The notes under the pieces: model-generated
Told to the model about the DNA's origin: nothing
Database searches by the model: none
The model's input: the letters and a program-made list of their open reading frames with translations, nothing else
Shown: in pieces, positions 5,858-14,469 of the stretch
Position numbering within the stretch: position 1 is the stretch's first letter
Layout of the letters: each line of letters opens with the position of its first letter
Source: DATLGB01 sp037724045
Lineage (GTDB): Bacteria; Actinomycetota; Thermoleophilia; Solirubrobacterales; Solirubrobacteraceae
Assembly (NCBI GenBank): GCA_037724045.1
Contig: JBBJOW010000010.1
Coordinates: 1-64,000, forward strand
DNA: 64,000 bases
Direction of reading: 5' to 3'
Made by a program: the position numbers and the translations under genes

Positions 5858-7606
5858 TCAGCTGTCGGCGCGCTTGCGCAGCGGCGCGAAGTCCGCCCAT
5901 GACCGCGTGTTGGCGATATTGTCGGGCGTCAGCCACGCCCGGCGCGCCGTGGCCACGCCCCAGCGGACGATCTCCAGCGTGTTGACGCCATGGGCGTCGG
6001 AGTCGATCAGCACCCACACACCGGCCTCGGCTGCGGCGCGCGCGTAGACGTCGTTGAGGTCTCGGCGGTCGCTGGCGGAGTTGATCTCGAGCATGGTGCC
6101 CGACGCCGCCGCCGCCTCGATGAGCTTGTAGACATCGATCGCGTAGGGCTCGCGGATCTCGATCTTGCGGCCCGTCGCGTGGCCGATGGCGTCGATGTAG
6201 GGGTGCTCGCACACCGCGACCATCCGCGCGGTCATCTCCTTCTCCTTCATACCGAAGGAGGTGTGCACGGAACCGATCGCCCAGTCGAGCTGCGCGAGCA
6301 GGTCGTCCTCGTAGTCCAGGCTGCCGTCGGGGAGGATGTTGACCTCGCTGCCGATCAGCAGCTCGAAGCCGTCGAGTGTCGCGTTGAGCTCGCGCACGGC
6401 CTCGATCTGGCTGCGCAGGTGGTCCGGGGTGACGTGGTTGCCGAAGCCGTGTGACGCGGAGTGGTCGGTGATGGCGAGGTACTCGTAGCCGCGCTCCATA
6501 GCCTTCTGCGCCATCTGCTCGACGGAGTTGCGCCCGTCCGAGGCGGTGGTGTGGCAGTGCAGGTCGCCCTTGAGGTCCTCGACGGTGACGAGGTCGGGCA
6601 GCGCTGATCCTGAGCGGGCGGGATCGATCCGTGCGGCCTCGAGCTCGCCGCGGCCCTCGCGCAGCTCGGGCGGGATCCATGCGTAGCCGAGCGTCGCGTA
6701 GACCTCCTCCTCGGTCGCGCAGCGGACCGTCTCCCCCGTCGCGTCGTCGAGGATTCCGTATTGCGAGACGTGCAGGCCGCGACGCACGGCTGCCTCGCGC
6801 AGCTGCACGTTGTGGGCCTTGGAGCCGGTGAGGTGCTGCAGGACGTTGCCGAACTGGTCGGGCTCGACGACCTGCAGGTCGACCCTCATGCCGGTGTGGG
6901 TGGTCGCCTTGACGGCGTTGTCGCCGGGCTTGCCCGCGGACTCGATGATCTCGAGCTCGGCCAGCGCGCCGACGAGCTTGGCCGGCTCGGCCGCGGTGGC
7001 GATGATGTCGATGTCCTTGACGGAATCGGTGAGCCGGCGGGCGGAGCCGGCGATCTCGACGCGGTCGACACCCTCGGCGCGCCGGAGCGCACCGGCGATC
7101 TGCTCGGCCAGGCCGAGGGCGCGCGGCAGCAGGATGCGGGGTGCCGGCCCACCCTCGGGAGCGTCGGCGAGGATCTGCTTGAGGTTCTCCTCGACCTTTG
7201 TCCCGAACCCGCGCAGGCCGCGGATCCGGCCCGCCTCTGCGGCCGCCAGCAGGGACTCGAGGGAGTCGATGCCGAGCTCGTCGTGGAGCCGGCGCGCGCG
7301 TTTGGGCCCGAAGCCGGGCAGGTGCATGACGCGCAGCAAGCCGGGCGGGAACTTCTGGCGCAGCTTCACCGACTGGGGGATCTCGCCCTCCTCCACGAGC
7401 GCCTTGAGCTTGGAGTCGAGCGTCTTGCCGATCCCGTTGAGCGTGGTCGCCTTGCCCTCGCGGGTGAGCTGGGCGACGGACACCGAGGCGTCGCGGACGG
7501 ACCGCGCCGCGTTGCGGTAGGCGATCACGCGGTACTGGTCGGCGCCCTCGAGCTCGTAGAGGTCACCGAGCTCGTCGAAGGCCTGCGCGATCGCGCCGTT
7601 GGTCAT
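5858..7606 (-). CDS. polX: DNA polymerase/3'-5' exonuclease PolX
   Basis: Bacterial family X DNA polymerase with a C-terminal PHP domain, acting in DNA repair gap filling. The N-terminal half has helix-hairpin-helix segments (LNGIGKTLDSKLKALVE; LPGFGPKRARRLHDELGI) and the nucleotidyltransferase core EIAGSARR followed by the DxD metal pair (KDIDIIA). The PHP domain starts near residue 348 with the metal motif DLHCHTTASDGRNS and continues with AITDHSASHG and DSDAHG. 582 aa is the normal size. The ATG at 7606 is chosen; an in-frame GTG lies four codons upstream. Confidence 0.93.
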   Translation of the reverse strand: MTNGAIAQAFDELGDLYELEGADQYRVIAYRNAARSVRDASVSVAQLTREGKATTLNGIGKTLDSKLKALVEEGEIPQSVKLRQKFPPGLLRVMHLPGFGPKRARRLHDELGIDSLESLLAAAEAGRIRGLRGFGTKVEENLKQILADAPEGGPAPRILLPRALGLAEQIAGALRRAEGVDRVEIAGSARRLTDSVKDIDIIATAAEPAKLVGALAELEIIESAGKPGDNAVKATTHTGMRVDLQVVEPDQFGNVLQHLTGSKAHNVQLREAAVRRGLHVSQYGILDDATGETVRCATEEEVYATLGYAWIPPELREGRGELEAARIDPARSGSALPDLVTVEDLKGDLHCHTTASDGRNSVEQMAQKAMERGYEYLAITDHSASHGFGNHVTPDHLRSQIEAVRELNATLDGFELLIGSEVNILPDGSLDYEDDLLAQLDWAIGSVHTSFGMKEKEMTARMVAVCEHPYIDAIGHATGRKIEIREPYAIDVYKLIEAAAASGTMLEINSASDRRDLNDVYARAAAEAGVWVLIDSDAHGVNTLEIVRWGVATARRAWLTPDNIANTRSWADFAPLRKRADS

Positions 7607-7623
7607 GGACTCCGTCACGGCTC

Positions 7624-7804
7624 GCGACTCGTCTTGGGGCCGGCCGGGCGTCATCCCGGGATGCCGGCGCCGAATGGCAAGGACGCAGACCCGAAGGAAC
7701 ACCGAAGGTGTTTCGAGTGGTCGAGGACGACGCCAGTCGGCTTCTGAGCGAAGCGAAGTTGCTGGCGCCCGGGATGTCGCGCGGGTGGTTCCAAGACGAG
7801 TCGC
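7624..7804. repeat. Long palindromic (MITE-like) element
   Basis: A perfect 14-bp terminal inverted repeat, GCGACTCGTCTTGG (7624-7637) and CCAAGACGAGTCGC (7791-7804), brackets most of the 217-bp gap between divergent polX and the glycosyltransferase. Inner arms CATCCCGGG/CCCGGGATG and a central hairpin AACACCgaaGGTGTT extend the symmetry. It has no ORF and includes a GAGCGAAGCGAA motif shared with other gene junctions. Confidence 0.6.
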
Positions 7805-7823
7805 CAATACGGTACCTCCGCGA

Positions 7824-8531
7824 ATGGCGCCCTGGATCGTGCTCCCCACCTACAACGAGGCCGCGAACGTGCAGCGGGTGGCGCGCGCCGCGCGGGCTGC
7901 GCTGCCCGGGGCGCGGGTGCTGGTCGTCGACGACGGCTCGCCCGACGGGACCGCCGATCTCGCGGAGGCGGTGGACGGCGTCGACGTCCTGCGCCGGCAC
8001 GCAAAGCAGGGTCTGGGCGCGGCGTACGTCGCCGGCTTCGCCCACGCGCTCGGCCAGGGTGCGAGCGCGGTGTTCGAGATGGACGCCGACGGCTCCCACG
8101 ACCCCGCCGACCTGCCGCGCCTGTACGCCGCCATCACCGCCGGCGCGGCCGTCGCGATCGGCTCGCGCTACGTCGCAGGTGGAGGCGTGGAGAACTGGTC
8201 GCTGCTGCGGCGCACAGTTTCCCGAAGCGGCTGCCTGTACGCGCGCGCCGTGCTACGGGTGCCCGTGCGCGATCTCACCGGCGGCCTCAAGTGCTTCCGT
8301 GCCGACGCGCTGGACGCGATCGACTACGCGACCATCCGCTCGCGCGGCTACGCCTTTCAGGTCGAGCTGACGTACCGCGCCCTGCTGCGGGGGCTGCGGG
8401 TCACCGAGCTGCCGATCGTGTTCCATGAGCGCGAGCACGGCCAGTCCAAGATGACTGCGCGCATCGCGATCGAGGCTGCATGGCTCGTCCCGCTGCTGCG
8501 CGTCTCGCGCCGCACTCAGGCTCTGCGCTGA
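7824..8531 (+). CDS. Polyprenol monophosphomannose synthase-like glycosyltransferase
   Basis: GT2-family, GT-A fold enzyme of the dolichol/polyprenol-phosphate mannose synthase type, transferring a sugar from GDP-mannose to polyprenol phosphate at the inner membrane face. It shows the N-terminal LPTYNEAAN, the VVDDGSPDGTAD nucleotide-binding motif, the DADGSHDP (DxD) metal motif near 90, and the family-specific RSRGYAFQVEL and FHEREHGQSKM. Only the catalytic domain is present (235 aa, no membrane domain), as in actinobacterial Ppm1/DpmI. Sugar specificity is inferred. Confidence 0.85.
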   Translation: MAPWIVLPTYNEAANVQRVARAARAALPGARVLVVDDGSPDGTADLAEAVDGVDVLRRHAKQGLGAAYVAGFAHALGQGASAVFEMDADGSHDPADLPRLYAAITAGAAVAIGSRYVAGGGVENWSLLRRTVSRSGCLYARAVLRVPVRDLTGGLKCFRADALDAIDYATIRSRGYAFQVELTYRALLRGLRVTELPIVFHEREHGQSKMTARIAIEAAWLVPLLRVSRRTQALR

Positions 8532-8550
8532 GCCTGCCGATGCGAAGACG

Positions 8551-9249
8551 ATGAAAGCGGAGCAGCTTGCGCTCGTCCAGGGCTGGGGCCACACCAAGTC
8601 GGCCCTGCGGGAATGGAACGCCCGCCCGTCGCGCGTGCTGCGCCCCTGGACGCTGTGGAGCCTCGGCGTCTCGGTGCTGCTGCTCCTGGCGACGTGGGTC
8701 ATCGCCACCCTCTCCGAGCCGGACTCGACGATGCTGTTCTTCGCCGGCGTCACCGGGCCGGCTGAGGTCGGCGACTACGGCTTCGTGCTCTTTCGCAACT
8801 CGCTGGTGCTCACCCTGCACGCCCTCGCGTGCGTGGCCGGCTTCATCGCGGGCTCCTCGCTGCCGGTCATCGCCGGCGGCTACAAGGGCTGGTACCGCAA
8901 GGTGCACGAGATCGCCAAGCCGCTCGCCATCGGCTTCGTCGTGTGCGCCACGCTGTTCTCGCTGACGACGCAGGCCTACATCCTCGGCCAGGACACCGCC
9001 ACCCTGTCCGCGCAGTTCGGCCTCGCCCCCGGTGAGCTGCTGCTGATGCTCTCCATCCACGCGCTGCCCGAGCTGACCGCGCTCTTCCTGCCGCTGGCGG
9101 CCTGGACCATGGCCAGCCGCCACGGCCGCTGGCAGGACCTGCTGGCGGCGACCTTCGCGACAGTGGCGGTGGCGGTCCCCGTGCTGCTGGTCGCTGCGGC
9201 GGTCGAGGTCTGGGTCACGCCGCGCATCCTGGTGGCTGCGATCTCGTAG
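8551..9249 (+). CDS. SpoIIM/DUF95-family membrane protein
   Basis: A 232-aa integral membrane protein resembling stage II sporulation protein M (DUF95). After a soluble N-terminus there are about five membrane segments, with the family's conserved features FRNSLVLTLHALACVAGF and SIHALPELTALFLPLAAW. In sporulators SpoIIM is part of a peptidoglycan-remodelling complex; in actinobacteria these homologues are usually of unknown role. It starts 19 bp after the glycosyltransferase, so the two may be co-transcribed. Confidence 0.7.
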   Translation: MKAEQLALVQGWGHTKSALREWNARPSRVLRPWTLWSLGVSVLLLLATWVIATLSEPDSTMLFFAGVTGPAEVGDYGFVLFRNSLVLTLHALACVAGFIAGSSLPVIAGGYKGWYRKVHEIAKPLAIGFVVCATLFSLTTQAYILGQDTATLSAQFGLAPGELLLMLSIHALPELTALFLPLAAWTMASRHGRWQDLLAATFATVAVAVPVLLVAAAVEVWVTPRILVAAIS

Positions 9250-9250
9250 C

Positions 9251-9256
9251 TATACT
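9251..9256 (+). promoter_or_regulatory. -10 box of trxA
   Basis: TATACT lies 41 bases before the trxA ATG. Unlike most units here it leaves a leader of about 35 nt with an AGGAG ribosome-binding site about 10 bases before the start. No convincing -35 is visible. Confidence 0.5.
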
Positions 9257-9297
9257 TTTTGAAGCGACCCGACCTGACAGGACAGGAGCTTGACGAC

Positions 9298-9621
9298 ATG
9301 GCAGACATCATCGAGGTCACCGATTCGAACTTCCAGGCGGAGGTGCTCGAGTCCGACAAGCCCACGCTGGTCGACTTCTGGGCGCCCTGGTGCGGTCCCT
9401 GCCGCATGGTCGCCCCGGTCCTCGAGGAGATCGCCGGCGAGCGCGACGACCTCAAGATCGTCAAGCTCAACACGGACGAGAACCAGCAGACCGCGGCGCA
9501 GTTCGAGGTCCTCTCGATCCCGACCATGATCCTCTTCAAGCACGGCGCTCCGGCCGCGCGCGTCGTGGGCGCCCTGCCCAAGAAGCGCCTCGAGGCCGAG
9601 CTCGAGCCGGCCCTCACCTAG
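9298..9621 (+). CDS. trxA: Thioredoxin
   Basis: Cytosolic thioredoxin, 107 aa, with the redox motif WCGPC at 31-35, preceding VDFWAP, the cis-proline segment SIPTMILF and the closing GALPKKRLE helix. The ATG at 9298 follows an AGGAG site and a TATACT -10. Its TAG stop shares the palindrome CTAG with the stop of the convergent ileS. Confidence 0.96.
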   Translation: MADIIEVTDSNFQAEVLESDKPTLVDFWAPWCGPCRMVAPVLEEIAGERDDLKIVKLNTDENQQTAAQFEVLSIPTMILFKHGAPAARVVGALPKKRLEAELEPALT

Positions 9622-12600
9622 GCCTTCTCGATCTCGATGCGCAGTTCGTCACCCTCCTCGAGGGTGACGGACGTCGCGAGGACCTCGCCCGCGATGTAGG
9701 CCTCGTGGGCGCGCGCGGCGGCGAGAGTCTCCTCGTCGCCCGCCAAGGTCAGGTGGATGCGGTCCGAGACGTCGAGGCCAGCGGTACGGCGCTCGTTCTG
9801 AATGGCGTGGACGAGCTCGCGGGCGAGGCCCTCGCGGCGCAGCTCGTCGGTGAGCTGGAGGTCGAGTGCGACGGCGTGCGAGCCGGCGCGCTCGACCTGG
9901 TAGCCCTCGAGCGGCTGCATGGCGAGCTGGAGGTCGTCAGGGCCAAGCTCGTGGTCGTGCCCGTCGACGTGGACGCCGACCGTGCGGCCTTCCCGCAGCG
10001 CGGTGGCGACGTGGGCGGCGTCGAGCGCGGCGACGGCGGCTGCTACTTGCGGCATCTGCTTGCCGAACCGCGGCCCGAGCGTGCGGTAGTTGGCCTTGAC
10101 CTCATAGGAACCCAGTTGCGCGGTCTCGGAGACGAAGCGCAGCTCCTTGACGTTGAGCTCGTCGCGCAAGAGGTCGGCGAGGCCCTCCAGGGCGTCGCGC
10201 TCGGCGCCGCTGGCGACGATGACCATCGCGCCGAGCGGCTGGCGGTTCTTGACCCGGGCGTGGGCGCGGGCGGAGCGGCCCATCTCGACCGTCGCGCGGG
10301 CGAGTTCCATGGCGACGAGGATCTCCTCCCCGGGCGCCGCCGGGGCCGGCGTCGGGCGGATCAGGGAGGACAACCCGTCGCCGGGGGCCGGCCAGTCGCA
10401 CAGGTGGACGCTCGGCTCGGAGCCGTCGAGGCCCTCGTAGAGCTCGTCGGCGACGAAGGGGCAGAACGGGGCGAGCAGCTTGGCCACCGTGACCAGGCAC
10501 TCGTGCAGCGTCGCGAACGCCGCGGGGTCGCCGTCCCAGAAGCGCCGGCGGGACAACCTGACGTACCAATTGGAGAGGTCGTCCACGAAGGCCGCGATGG
10601 CACGGCCGGCGGTCGTCGCGTCGTAGCGCTCGAGGCCGTCGGTGACGGTCGCCACCGTCGCGTTGAGCCGGCTGATGGCCCAGCGGTCCAGCGGCGTCGC
10701 GGGCTCGGCGCGCGCGTACTCGTCGCCTGCCGCGTTGGCGTAGAGCGTGTAGAAGCCGTAGGTGTTCCACAGTTGCAGCAGGAACTGGCGCAGCGATTCG
10801 CCGACCGCGTCGACGGAGAACTGGTAGCCGTCCCACGGGTGCTTGGAGGTGAAGAAGTACCAGCGCAGGGCGTCGGCGCCGTATGCGTCGAGCACCTCCC
10901 AGGGCGCGACGATGTTTCCCTTGGACTTCGACATCTTCTCGCCCTGCTCGTCGAGGATCAGGCCGAGGCAGACGACGTCCTTGTAGGGCGCGCGGCCGAA
11001 CAACAGCGTGTTGACGGCGAGCAGCGAATAGAACCAGCCGCGCGTCTGGTCGAGCGCCTCGCAGACGTAGTCGGCCGGGAAGTCACGCTCGAAGTCGGCT
11101 TGGCCGGTGTGCGGCGCGCCCCACTGGGCGAAGGGCATCGAGCCCGAGTCGAACCACACGTCGATGACCTCCGGTGTGCGGCGCAGCGGCTCGCCGCCGG
11201 TCGGCGAGGGGATTTCGACGTCGTCGACGTACGGGCGGTGGGGATCGTCGAGGGTGACGCCGGACTTCTCGGCGAGATCGGCGAGGCTCGACACGGCGAC
11301 GGTTTCCCCCGCCTCGTTGCGCCAGATCGGTAGCGGCGTGCCCCAGTAGCGCTCCCGGGAGATCGCCCAGTCGACGTTGTTCTCCAGCCACTTGCCGAAG
11401 CGCCCGTGCTTGATGTGCGGGGGATGCCAGGTGACGGACTCGTTGGCGGCCAGCAGATCCTCGCGCAGTGCGGTGGTGCGCACGAACCAGCTCGGCTTGG
11501 CGTAGTACAGCAGCGGGGTCCCGTCGCGCCAGCAGTGGGGGTAGGAGTGCAGATAGCGCTCGGCCCGGAACAACTTCCCGCGGGCGCGCAAGTCCTCCAC
11601 GAGGTCGTCGTCGGCATCCTTGACCCAGCGGCCGGCGTACGGGCCGATGCGCTCGTCGTAGGTGCCGTCGCGGCGCACCGGGTTGACCACCGCGAGGCCC
11701 TGCTCGGCGCCGAGGCGGAAGTCGTCCTCACCGAAGGCGATCGCGGTGTGCACGATGCCCGTGCCATCCTCGTCAGAGACGAAGTCGCCGGGCAGGACCG
11801 TGTGTCCCCTCGCGCCCCATTCCGACGCGGCGAGGTAGGGGAAGGGCGGCTCGTAGCGCACGCCGACCAAGTGCTCGCCGGGGAAGCGGTCGAGGATCTC
11901 GACGTCCTCGCCGAGCACCCTTTCGACGAGCGCCTCGGCGAGGATGAAGACCTCGCCGGCCAGTGAGGCCCGCACATAGCTCAGCGCTGGGTCGACCGCG
12001 ACGGCCGCGTTGGACACGAGCGTCCACGGCGTCGTGGTCCAGATCAGCAGCGAGGCGGTTCCGTCGACAAGCGGAAACTTGACGTAGACGCTCGGGTCCT
12101 CGACGTCCTTGTAGCCGAGCGAGACCTCGTGGCTGGAGAGCGCCGTCCCGCAGCGCGTGCAGTAGGGGACGACCTTGTGACCCTCGTAGAGCAGGTCGCG
12201 CTCGTGCAGCTGAGCCAGCGCCCACCACACGGACTCGACGAACGGCGTGTCCATCGTGGCGTAGGCGGAATCAAGGTCGACCCAGAAGCCGATGCGCTCC
12301 GTCAGCGCCTTCCAGTCCTCCAGGAACTCGAGGACCGAGCCGCGACACTCGGCGTTGAACTCGGCGATGCCGTAAGCCTCGATGTCGTTCTTGTCCTTGA
12401 AGCCGAGCTTCGACTCGACGGCGATCTCGACCGGCAGGCCGTGGCAGTCCCAGCCGCCCTTGCGCAGGACGTGATGGCCCTGCATCGTCTTGTAGCGCGG
12501 GTAGATGTCCTTGAAGACGCGCGCCAGGACGTGGTGGGAGCCGGGGCGGCCGTTGGCGGTCGGGGGGCCCTCGTAGAAGACGTACGGCGTGCCACCCTCG

Positions 12601-12707
12601 CGGCGGCGGACCGACTCGGCGAACACGTCGCGCTCTCGCCAGCGCGTGAGCACGCCCTGCTCGAGGTCGGGGAACGACTGGCGGGGATCGACGACGGGGA
12701 AGCGCAC
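9618..12707 (-). CDS. ileS: Isoleucyl-tRNA synthetase
   Basis: Class I aminoacyl-tRNA synthetase charging tRNA-Ile. The HIGH-type motif is GRPGSHHVLAR near residue 52, in PPTANGRPGSHH, which marks the eukaryote-like (type 2, often mupirocin-tolerant) lineage. GGWDCHGLPVEIAVE follows, the editing (CP1) domain carries TTTPWTLVSN, and the KMSKSKGN loop is near 590. The 1029-aa length fits. The C-terminal anticodon-binding region is complete. I see no T-box leader: the 146 bp upstream are occupied by tandem repeats. Confidence 0.96.
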   Translation of the reverse strand: MRFPVVDPRQSFPDLEQGVLTRWRERDVFAESVRRREGGTPYVFYEGPPTANGRPGSHHVLARVFKDIYPRYKTMQGHHVLRKGGWDCHGLPVEIAVESKLGFKDKNDIEAYGIAEFNAECRGSVLEFLEDWKALTERIGFWVDLDSAYATMDTPFVESVWWALAQLHERDLLYEGHKVVPYCTRCGTALSSHEVSLGYKDVEDPSVYVKFPLVDGTASLLIWTTTPWTLVSNAAVAVDPALSYVRASLAGEVFILAEALVERVLGEDVEILDRFPGEHLVGVRYEPPFPYLAASEWGARGHTVLPGDFVSDEDGTGIVHTAIAFGEDDFRLGAEQGLAVVNPVRRDGTYDERIGPYAGRWVKDADDDLVEDLRARGKLFRAERYLHSYPHCWRDGTPLLYYAKPSWFVRTTALREDLLAANESVTWHPPHIKHGRFGKWLENNVDWAISRERYWGTPLPIWRNEAGETVAVSSLADLAEKSGVTLDDPHRPYVDDVEIPSPTGGEPLRRTPEVIDVWFDSGSMPFAQWGAPHTGQADFERDFPADYVCEALDQTRGWFYSLLAVNTLLFGRAPYKDVVCLGLILDEQGEKMSKSKGNIVAPWEVLDAYGADALRWYFFTSKHPWDGYQFSVDAVGESLRQFLLQLWNTYGFYTLYANAAGDEYARAEPATPLDRWAISRLNATVATVTDGLERYDATTAGRAIAAFVDDLSNWYVRLSRRRFWDGDPAAFATLHECLVTVAKLLAPFCPFVADELYEGLDGSEPSVHLCDWPAPGDGLSSLIRPTPAPAAPGEEILVAMELARATVEMGRSARAHARVKNRQPLGAMVIVASGAERDALEGLADLLRDELNVKELRFVSETAQLGSYEVKANYRTLGPRFGKQMPQVAAAVAALDAAHVATALREGRTVGVHVDGHDHELGPDDLQLAMQPLEGYQVERAGSHAVALDLQLTDELRREGLARELVHAIQNERRTAGLDVSDRIHLTLAGDEETLAAARAHEAYIAGEVLATSVTLEEGDELRIEIEKA

Positions 12708-12729
12708 GGTCAGGAGAGACAGTATTTCG

Positions 12730-12860
12730 CCCGGCCGGCCTTCGGCCTTTGGGCGACGTCACGTGCGCGGCCGGCCTTCGGTAGGCCTTTCGGCAGTTGG
12801 GCGACGTCACGTGCCCGGCCGGCCTTCGGTAGGCCTTCGGCAGTTGGGCGACGTCACGTG
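12730..12860. repeat. Three tandem 46-47-bp repeats
   Basis: Three copies of a unit reading GGCCGGCCTTCGG...GGGCGACGTCACGTG (starting near 12730, 12766 and 12813; the first is shortened) fill the gap between ileS and the upstream gene. On the minus strand each unit begins TGACGTCGCCC, and in the last copy this TGA is the stop codon of the gene at 13495-12854. The same opening TGACGTCG starts the repeats at 61180 and a related stretch in gabD. Confidence 0.85.
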
Positions 12861-13495
12861 CGCGGCTGCGAGCCCAGGCCGTGCCGGTAGGTGCCGTCGC
12901 GGTCCCAGAAGTCGACCGTGAAGCTGCCGTCCGGTCGGTCGCCGAAGCGCGCGCGCAGCTGCCCGTCGCGGTCCCACTCCTCGACGCACACGGTGCGGTC
13001 CGGGCGCTCGCCGAGGCGGCCGCGCACGTTGCCGCGGTCGTCGAGCAGTTCGACTCCCGTAGAGCCGTCGGGCCACACCCCGAGACCGACGCGGTAGTGG
13101 CCCTCGCCGTCGAAGAGCTCGACGCTCGCGTCGCGCTCGGGCGTCGGCCCGTGGGCGACGACCGCGCGGTGGCGGCCCTCGGCGTCCCAGACGGCGAGGC
13201 CGGCGGGCAGGCCGGCGCCCTCGAGCAGGGAGACGCGCTGGCGGCCCTCCGCGTCGATCAGGTCAACCGACGGGCCCGCCTCGGTCGCCTTGACGAGCGC
13301 GCGCGTCTTGCCGGCCTGGTCGCGCAGGGCGAGCAGCGCGCCGCCGTCGGGGCCGATGCCGAGCGTGACCCGTACGGCGCCGTCGCCGTCTGCGAAGTCC
13401 AGGGCGACCTCGTCGTCCGGGCCCGCAGGCAGCCGGGCCCGGACGCGGCCGTCGTCGTCGACGAGCTCGAAGCTCGTGGCGCGGACAGTGGTCAC
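12854..13495 (-). CDS. Nine-repeat beta-type protein, 213 aa
   Basis: A repeat protein of unknown function. About nine units of 22-25 residues cover the whole chain; the pattern is a hydrophobic strand, D-x-D/E-G-x-x-R, hydrophobic strand, then G-x-x-PDG (for example ELFDGEGHYRVGLGVWPDG). This suggests a stacked beta fold such as a propeller or solenoid. There is no signal peptide or membrane segment, so it is probably cytosolic. It begins with GTG at 13495, 31 bp downstream of the marR-type gene, and probably shares its transcript. Its stop codon lies inside the tandem repeat array. Confidence 0.75.
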   Translation of the reverse strand: MTTVRATSFELVDDDGRVRARLPAGPDDEVALDFADGDGAVRVTLGIGPDGGALLALRDQAGKTRALVKATEAGPSVDLIDAEGRQRVSLLEGAGLPAGLAVWDAEGRHRAVVAHGPTPERDASVELFDGEGHYRVGLGVWPDGSTGVELLDDRGNVRGRLGERPDRTVCVEEWDRDGQLRARFGDRPDGSFTVDFWDRDGTYRHGLGSQPRT

Positions 13496-13526
13496 GGAGT
13501 CAGTACGGCGCCGCTGCCCGCGAGGG

Positions 13527-13958
13527 TCACGCGGCGAGCTTGCCGCAGATGACCGCGAGCGCGGCCTTCTCGGCGTCGTCGAGCGCGGCGAAGGTCTCCG
13601 CCACGCGGTCCGCGTGCTCGGGATGAAGGCGGTCGACGATCTCCAGGCCCTCCGCCGTCGCGCGTACGGACACCGCGCGGCGGTCGCTGACCAGGCGCGC
13701 ACGGGTCACGAGCCCGCGCAGCGCGAGCGTGTTGACGACCTCCGTAGCGCTCGCCTTGGAGGTGCCGAGGCGGTGGCGCAGGTAGCGCAGCTCGAGCTCT
13801 CCGCCCGCCTCGCGCAGCAGCACGAGGACGCTGAAGCCGGGCCCGCTGATACCCTCGCGCTCCAGATCTGCCGACAGGCGCCGGCGCACCGCTGCCTCCG
13901 CGCGGAGCAGACCATCGAGCGCGCGGTGAGCCAGTGGATCCGCTTCGACGAGCTGCAT
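13527..13958 (-). CDS. MarR-family transcriptional regulator
   Basis: Winged-helix regulator of 143 aa. Helix-turn-helix core ELELRYLRHRLGTSKASATEVVNTL-type sequence is followed by the wing with the conserved DRRAVSVRATAEG, the hallmark of MarR proteins. The ATG at 13958 (MQLVEADPLAHRAL) is preferred to the longer reading to 14081, whose start is antisense to the next gene. TAGTGT lies 11 bases before the ATG. It is divergent from the 14017 gene and upstream of the repeat protein, both plausible targets. Confidence 0.9.
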   Translation of the reverse strand: MQLVEADPLAHRALDGLLRAEAAVRRRLSADLEREGISGPGFSVLVLLREAGGELELRYLRHRLGTSKASATEVVNTLALRGLVTRARLVSDRRAVSVRATAEGLEIVDRLHPEHADRVAETFAALDDAEKAALAVICGKLAA

Positions 13959-14004
13959 TTCTGGCGCGAACACTACGTTCAGGCCCGGACGGTTCGGCGC
14001 CGCG

Positions 14005-14010
14005 CATAAT
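14005..14010 (+). promoter_or_regulatory. Leaderless -10 box
   Basis: CATAAT ends 6 bases before the ATG at 14017, leaving no room for a ribosome-binding site. It sits in the 58-bp divergent gap with the MarR gene, so MarR could bind here. Confidence 0.5.
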
Positions 14011-14016
14011 GCACCG

Positions 14017-14469
14017 ATGGGGAAGGCGCTGATCGCGGTCGGGACCTTCCTGGCGCTGTGCTTCGCCATCTTCGGCGGCATCGTCTACTTCACGCGCGAC
14101 GAAGACACGGTGGCCGTCGACGCGATCCTCTCCGAGACGATCTCGCGCTCGGTGCTGGAAGCCGACCAGAACGGCGAGCCGCTGGACCTGCGCACGGTCG
14201 CGGACTTCGACTTCGACCGCGTGCTGATCTTCGCGCCCGACACGCCGCGCGCCGCCGTCTCCGAGGCGCTCGGCTTCGAGTTCCTCGGCGAGCTGCGCTA
14301 CACCGCCGAGTCGAGCGAGATGTTCGTCTTCACCAACCGAGGGCAGTTCGTGCGCTTCGCCGACTACCGCGGCCGGGAGCGCTTCGCGGGCCTCGAGCGG
14401 CCGTTCGCCTACCTCGACGCCAACGACGCGGTCTTCGACGTCCGCGACGGCGTCGCCCGCCCAGGCTGA
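14017..14469 (+). CDS. Hypothetical membrane-anchored protein, 150 aa
   Basis: Unknown family. One N-terminal membrane anchor (about residues 4-26, ALIAVGTFLALCFAIFGGIVYF) is followed by a soluble extracytoplasmic domain of about 120 residues rich in Phe, Asp and Arg (FDFDRVLIFAPDTPR). It is transcribed divergently from the MarR regulator with an apparent leaderless start. Its stop codon abuts the inverted repeat that begins at 14469. Confidence 0.65.
   Translation: MGKALIAVGTFLALCFAIFGGIVYFTRDEDTVAVDAILSETISRSVLEADQNGEPLDLRTVADFDFDRVLIFAPDTPRAAVSEALGFEFLGELRYTAESSEMFVFTNRGQFVRFADYRGRERFAGLERPFAYLDANDAVFDVRDGVARPG

Noticed and set aside
9390..11333. 647-codon open frame on the plus strand
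   Set aside because: It lies antisense to ileS, has shadow composition and no motif; ileS on the minus strand is fully conserved.
12708..12853. T-box riboswitch before ileS
   Set aside because: No T-box bulge (TGGN near-consensus) or specifier-loop structure could be recognised; the gap is tandem repeat.
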